Shown here: positions 59,754 to 64,000 of the stretch, piece by piece
Position numbering within the stretch: position 1 is the stretch's first letter
Layout: each line of letters begins with the position of its first letter
Assembly: GCA_035771175.1 (NCBI GenBank)
Contig: JAYMFD010001095.1
Coordinates: 333,001 to 397,000 of the forward strand
DNA: 64,000 nucleotides
Direction of reading: 5' to 3'
Source of the DNA: Paratinospora sagittata
Taxonomy: Eukaryota; Streptophyta; Magnoliopsida; Ranunculales; Menispermaceae
Notes under the pieces: model-generated
Told to the model about the DNA's origin: nothing
Database searches by the model: none
What the model saw: the letters and a program-made list of their open reading frames with translations, nothing else
Position numbers and translations under genes: made by a program

Positions 59754-60671
59754 ACCACCATTGGAGACTTGAGCTTTTCATAATGATACAATGATATTTT
59801 GGTACTTCATCTTTCACATAATTTGTTCACGATCACGAGTTCTTTCACATATATTGATTTTGATCGATTATGAGGTAATATCATTTTAATACTTGATTTC
59901 TTGTTGGGCATGTTTTCTAAATCATTATGGCTGATAAATCTTGTAAGTGATCATTTAAGGTTGTAATCTTTGTTTCTTTTGGAGTTTGTTCCCTTGTTGA
60001 GGAAACGTTCCTTTAACAATTAATGTATTATTGAAAGCTAACAGTTGTGTTAGTTGGGAAGATTATCTAACCAATAATCGGTGCGTGTAACTTGTTTAAT
60101 CCTCACCCTTAAAGTAGGATCGGTATAGTGAAGTGTTAGAAAATCCTAATCGGGGAGATCGGGTAGTGGAGGTAGACTTGTTGGGAAGTCGAACCACTAT
60201 AAATCCGTGTGCATTGTCTCATTTATTGTTTTTGTTACATTCATGCGTATCTTACTGTTATTGCCTGTTATCCCCCCTCAAATCCCTTAGTGCTGTTAAT
60301 GTTTGTATCCAAAGTGGTTCCCAACTTTTAGTCAACTAGGTTAATAGTAAATAGAGTATTGCTTAGAAAGTTCTCCCTATTCCTCACCCCAATTTTGATG
60401 TCTTAAACTCCTTTAAGAGGTGGAATTGCATTCACTGCCCTAGGGAAGCAAACACTATTGTTGAATGCTTTGCTGCTGTCATCCCCAACACTGGTGAATG
60501 TATTATCAGTCCTTCTAAGTTGCCTCCCCACTTGTCCTCTATTATTGAAAATGATGTTAGTGGTACATGAGAAAATAGTTGGCCTCCTCACTTTTGTACA
60601 TTTTGTGTAATCTTCGTTAATATTTAATACAATCCTTCCTTTCCTATCCAAAAGAAAAGAAAAGAAAAAAC

Positions 60672-61608
60672 ACGTACAATCAATACAAGGCTATTGATCA
60701 ACACACAAATCAACACACTAGTCGAAAGTACTTTCAACCGTGGATCATAACTTAAAGGCCTTTAATCAGTCATCATCAATTGTTACCATCTCAAGTAACA
60801 CTTGTCTCAATGACCCTTGGGCACTATTGGATTTACACCAAACCTTTGCATACTATATGTTGCTTGACATTTGTACATGCCATATTCCATCTACATATAT
60901 TGTTAATGTTAGAAATATAATTAATAATAATGTTATTATGGGGTTGGAATTCTAATAATGTTTATTTTTTTCAAACTAAGAAAGAAGCTCGATTAATATG
61001 AGAGGAAAAAACAACGTTTCGTTGCCTCTTGGAGATACAATATTAAAACTAGCCTTTTCAAACAAGAAAACCAAGTGAGGGGATGAATCTACGATGGACT
61101 TAAAACTTAATCACCAGACCAATGGACAATGGCAAACAATTAGTCCACAACTTTGTTAATATCTATGAAATGGTTCCTATACCATCTTTTGAAGCATTTA
61201 GGGCTCTTGAGAATTCGAAGAAGAAGATGGACGACTCTCCAAGGGAAGTGATAATATTATTTTAAATCATCTTAGAGGTCAAATATTGTGAGGTTCTTCT
61301 TCACAAGATTCAACAGTACAATGGAAAAAGATCCCTATTTATATTCCATTTTGAAAACTCGCTCAAAACTTATGAAGAACTGCTACCACATATATCCAGT
61401 ATGTATAATTGTCGTAAGTATATTTCAATTAAACTCAAGTGCTTGTCATTGTTATTTTGAGTACTACTCACATTGAGAGTATATTGTGACCACCAAGTAT
61501 CTAGGGTTATATATATTAGCTATGCCTATGACAATTCGTATGCCTTACCACTTAACCATCTCTCAATCTAATTAAAAACCAAACCTTCCTTCATAAGATA
61601 TCAAGTTC
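60672..61608. other. Intergenic region
   Basis: No supported gene. Short direct repeats ATCAACACAC occur at about 60698-60720. Confidence 0.4.
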
Positions 61609-62174
61609 ATCATATGAAATATAAGTTGAGATTTCACCCTCAATAGTACCAAGTCCTTTTGATTAAAACCCTATCTCGGGCCCAAATGTAGTTAGGTTAG
61701 AGACAATATTAGTACTAGTAGATATCCAAGTCTGCCCAATTAGTGGTATTAGAGTTGATGGTTCGACTGGGGCGCACGTATCTCAAGGTGGAGCACGCAG
61801 GTGTGCTCATAGTTGTCGATGGTTCCTCCTCCTCCTTGAGATGATGAAAACAATTGATCTAATATGGATCATGCAGTGTGATCAAGATGAAGTTGGATTT
61901 CAGTCCATGGTAGAGATTCGTTTGATATGTGTGGACCGAAATAATAGTCTCACATCGGATATGAGTAAGTTCATCACGTGAAATATAAGTTGGGATATGT
62001 CACACCTTGGGTTGCATAGCGTGCCCCCTAACCAGGTGTGGGCGCACCCCCTCGAGGAGAACGCCTAGCCATAGTACCACATAATATTGTCGTATCGCCA
62101 TGTAGCAACCCAACCGCAGCTGGTCTACATCGAAACGATTATTTGTCTGCTACTATTCATGAATAGCGCAGGGC

Positions 62175-62250
62175 CTCCCTAGGAATCGAACTCAAGACAT
62201 CCCTTAAGGAGTTAGATTTCGCATTCCTAGTAGCCACTGAACCATAGGCG
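62175..62250 (-). ncRNA. tRNA-like Pol III promoter boxes (SINE-head relic)
   Basis: On the minus strand a perfect A-box match TGGTTCAGTGG (62244-62234) is followed by a B-box match GTTCGATTC (62191-62183) with a 42-nt gap. They sit between the left arm and the tandem right arms of the 515-bp element. It may be a SINE head or tRNA-derived segment; no complete tRNA is present. Confidence 0.5.
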
Positions 62251-62512
62251 TTCGCCCCGAGGGGGTGCGCCCACACCTGGGTAGGGGGCACGCTGTGCAA
62301 CCCAAGGTGTGACAAAAAGGCCTCATGTATGTGGTACTATGGCTAGGCGTTCGCCCTGAGGGGGTGCTCCCACACCTGGGTAGGGGGCACACTGTGCAAC
62401 CCAATGTGTGACAAAAAGGCCTCATGTATGTGGTACTATGGCTAAGCGTTCGCCCCGAGGGGGTGCGCCCACACCTGAGTAGGGGGCACGCTCTGCAACC
62501 CAGGGTGTGACA
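62247..62512. repeat. 99-bp tandem repeat, about 2.7 copies
   Basis: The TTCGCC anchor occurs at 62251, 62350 and 62449, exactly 99 bp apart. Each unit includes GGGGGTGCGCCCACACCTG, TAGGGGGCACGCTGTGCAAC and (first two) AAAAAGGCCTCATGTATGTG. It gives a spurious 119-residue Cys-rich minus-strand frame. Confidence 0.92.
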
Positions 62513-62625
62513 GGATATCTCACCCTTATTAGTATCGAGGCCTTTTGGAGTAAAACCCCACACCTGGGCGCAAAGGTGGTTTTAGGGACAATAAATACTA
62601 GTAGAGATCCAGATCTGCCCAACTT

Positions 62626-63342
62626 CAATATATCATTTGATGAGTTTCTCATAAATAATATGATGCTATTATTTTCAGTTGTGTGTATATATCTAGATAT
62701 GTGTCTTCAATATCAACAAAGTAACTTAGCTTTAAATTTTGCAAGAAGGACGAATAACAAAGAAAATATATTAACATAATGTAGTTTAGATATATAGTTA
62801 TGTTATATGTTTATAATTAAGTTGGAGTAGAATTCACAACTAATTACAACATCTCTCTAAAACTTTAAAGAACTTCTAAAGGCTCAAAACATTGGATTAA
62901 TCTGACAAAAGAACTATTGTTTTCAAAATTGGTCCCAGTCCTTCTCAACAAGTTTGGTTTAATTGAGATCTTACAAAAGGAGGAATAAAAAACAAAACAT
63001 GACTTTACATAGTGTAGCTTAGTAGATTAGTGGATACATCCCTTTACATAGTTGTCTCGTATGAAAACCTTTGTTATGTTTGATTTGTGATAAAGAAAAA
63101 TTAAGGATATTATCTATAAACAAAAATTAAGAAAACATTTTTTTTTATCATTTTAGAAAAACAAGTTATTTTTTTACTAAAATCTTAAAAAATTGATTTT
63201 TGAATTTGACTAACCAAACTTGTTTGTTTGTTTTTTTAGATAAAAAGCCAGTATCTAAATTCACAAACCCAATGCAGTCTAAATTTTGGGAAATTTTCCA
63301 ATAGCTGGATGTATCGTAATTAGAAGTTAAAGATCATAAATA
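62626..63342. other. Intergenic region
   Basis: No gene seen. TTTGGTT-type inverted patches at 63078-63280 suggest another decayed MITE but are not convincing. Confidence 0.4.
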
Positions 63343-63516
63343 ATTCAAGCTGCATTTTTTTTGGTTCTTTTCAAACGGGTATGAGGAGGGGTTGACCACA
63401 TACTCGAGCAAAACACATGTAGGTTGCTTATAGTGGCTTGAACTCTGGTCTTCATCAGAGCACTATATGTAGTTGAACCAACTGAGCTCACCTTTGGAGG
63501 TGATTGAAGTTGCATT
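63343..63516 (-). mobile_element. tRNA-derived SINE with 14-bp TSD
   Basis: On the minus strand a tRNA-like head GTGAGCTCAGTTGGTTCAAC (near 63490) is followed by a B box GAGTTCAAGCC at about 63443-63453. The body ends in an A-rich tail next to 63357. The TSD is attcaagctgcatt (63343-63356) and attgaagttgcatt (63503-63516), with two mismatches. The body is 146 bp. Confidence 0.7.
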
Positions 63517-64000
63517 CTTCGCTAGTGCATGTAGTTTTTAAAACATAAATTACTTTTTTTTTCTTTGGGTTTATATGAGTAGATAAAATGTTTTTAATTA
63601 ATTTCCTTCACACAATATATATTAAATAAATGCTTGTAGTTTGAGAGAAACTAATAAGTATTCCTTCAACTTGATTTTCTTAAAAGGGGAATGGATGAGT
63701 AGACAATTAATCTATGGGTTGGAAGGCAGTTACCTACTCAAAATTCTCGGGCTTTTTTGTTCTATTATTGGAATTCAAAAGAGGTTTTGATTAAGTTGAA
63801 GTACGTAAAAGCTGGAAGGGATAATCAATCATCCTCTTCCTTACTAGATGGTAAATAAAGCTATTTCTTCTATATGGATCTATTGATGTACATGTGAAGC
63901 GTAAATACACTTCATTTTTTTTAATTATCAAAGGAGGAAACCAAAAGATGCTTTGAAAAGGGATCCTAACGGCATATTGGTAGAAACTTGATCTTCCTCC
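63517..64000. other. Intergenic region to the window end
   Basis: No gene or element recognised. Confidence 0.4.

Larger units (their letters stand above)
55836..60300 (+). mobile_element. SIRE-like copia solo LTR (split), approximate ends
   Basis: The sequence between LINE pieces 2 and 3. Its right part carries TTAATCCTCACCCTTAAAG, then GGTAGACTTG and GTCGAACCACTATAAATCC (60187-60205), which I recall from the promoter/R region of SIRE/Maximus copia LTRs. Its left part begins around TGTGTTGAGTATG and has a run of GGAACGCGTTCC palindromes (56530-56780). It is interrupted by the LTR at 57007-59753. Exact ends and TSD could not be fixed. Confidence 0.55.
52668..60671 (+). mobile_element. RNase H-bearing LINE, broken by two LTR insertions
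   Basis: Three pieces of one element. Piece 1 (52668-53843): the RT active-site box as HILFVDD at about 52705, then GLEKSCISFNS, ALRYLGLSLTP and degraded connection sequence up to NSPWEDFLQQTYLIKRE. Piece 2 (55219-about 55835): HLYFKCPFSYLIWQGIIKKC, FATTIYHLWKERNQRRLSDN, then a RNase H start GGIIRDSRGS at about 55672. Piece 3 (about 60300-60671): SGSQLLVN, then WNCIHCPREAN, ending at a TGA and an A-rich tail. Across the first insertion the frame joins exactly (TKRQ|DHLYFKC). This lineage differs from the zf-RVT LINEs elsewhere in the window in carrying RNase H. Many stops; inactive. Confidence 0.78.
61998..62512. mobile_element. 515-bp element, inverted ends, 5-bp TSD
   Basis: The left end TGTCACACCTTGGGTTGC and right end GCAACCCAGGGTGTGACA form an inverted repeat extending about 86 bp (to TACCACATA on the left). 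The 5-bp TSD ggata is exact (61993-61997 and 62513-62517). The uninterrupted repeat copy at 61609-61740 serves as an empty-site model. The right arm is amplified into 99-bp tandem units. The ends start TG and end CA, unlike known plant TIR superfamilies with 5-bp TSDs. No coding capacity. Confidence 0.75.
61609..62625. repeat. Direct repeat, second copy interrupted by an insertion
   Basis: AGTTCATC-TGAAATATAAGTT occurs near 61609 and again near 61970. In the first copy the sequence continues uninterrupted through TTTCACCCTC, AGTACTAGTAGATATCC and TCTGCCCAA (to about 61740). In the second it continues only after the 61998-62512 insert (CTCACCCTTA, ATACTAGTAGAGATCC, TCTGCCCAA to about 62621). 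The unit looks like retroelement sequence of unknown family. Confidence 0.75.

Noticed and set aside
61998..62512. CRISPR-like array of regularly spaced repeats
   Set aside because: The 99-bp units are contiguous with no unique spacers, and the setting is a plant transposon.
62204..62563. 119-residue Cys-rich minus-strand ORF with internal repeats
   Set aside because: It reads through the 99-bp tandem units; the apparent repeated domain is only the DNA repeat.

Overview
This looks like nuclear DNA of a flowering plant, most likely a eudicot: AT-rich intergenic DNA, PEX7 and PADRE (DUF4228) genes close to known plant orthologues, plant L1-type LINEs with a zinc-binding zf-RVT tail, tRNA-derived SINEs (one Au-like), hAT and CACTA termini, and very large LTRs. 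The species cannot be named from the sequence. No clade-diagnostic gene, organelle DNA, rRNA or functional tRNA gene was seen.

Only three host genes are well supported, and all are read without introns. PEX7, the PTS2 peroxisomal import receptor, is at 2627-3586 (-). A PADRE-domain protein is at 19067-19636 (+). A SIP1-clade trihelix transcription factor is at 46960-47931 (-). They show no pathway link. The PADRE gene has a (GGGGTT)n G-run cluster about 345 bp upstream and a two-codon upstream ORF 20 nt before its start. The trihelix protein carries 16 consecutive Asn, and its first ATG lies three codons inside the longest open frame.

The rest is mostly transposon debris, much of it nested, and many edges can be placed by target-site duplications (TSDs). 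0.8-1.7 kb: LINE 3' end and SINE fragments. 4.2-5.1 kb: a 219-bp tandem repeat and a MITE. 5.87-10.16 kb: a copia-type solo LTR split by a 3.0-kb gypsy-type solo LTR. 13.2-15.7 kb: a SINE with an exact 19-bp TSD split by a 2.2-kb solo LTR. 23-31 kb: a SINE and LINE 3' ends. 31.5-35.3 kb: a nearly complete but dead LINE ORF2. 36.0 kb: a tRNA SINE. 36.5-38.7 kb: a LINE split by a hAT element that is itself split by a second hAT. 39.4-45.5 kb: three more LINE copies, a hAT-like element and MITEs. 48.9-50.7 kb: hAT/CACTA-like termini and a LINE tail. 52.7-60.7 kb: a LINE with a 3' RNase H domain broken by two LTRs, one of which contains a third. 62.0-62.5 kb: a 515-bp palindrome-ended element. 63.4 kb: another SINE.

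The least ordinary signal is two unrelated elements (53844-55218 and 61998-62512). Both have retroviral-type 5-bp TSDs and TG-type ends, yet their two ends are long inverted copies of each other. One reading is integration of a molecule with the same LTR edge at both ends. No evidence was found for a new enzymatic system.
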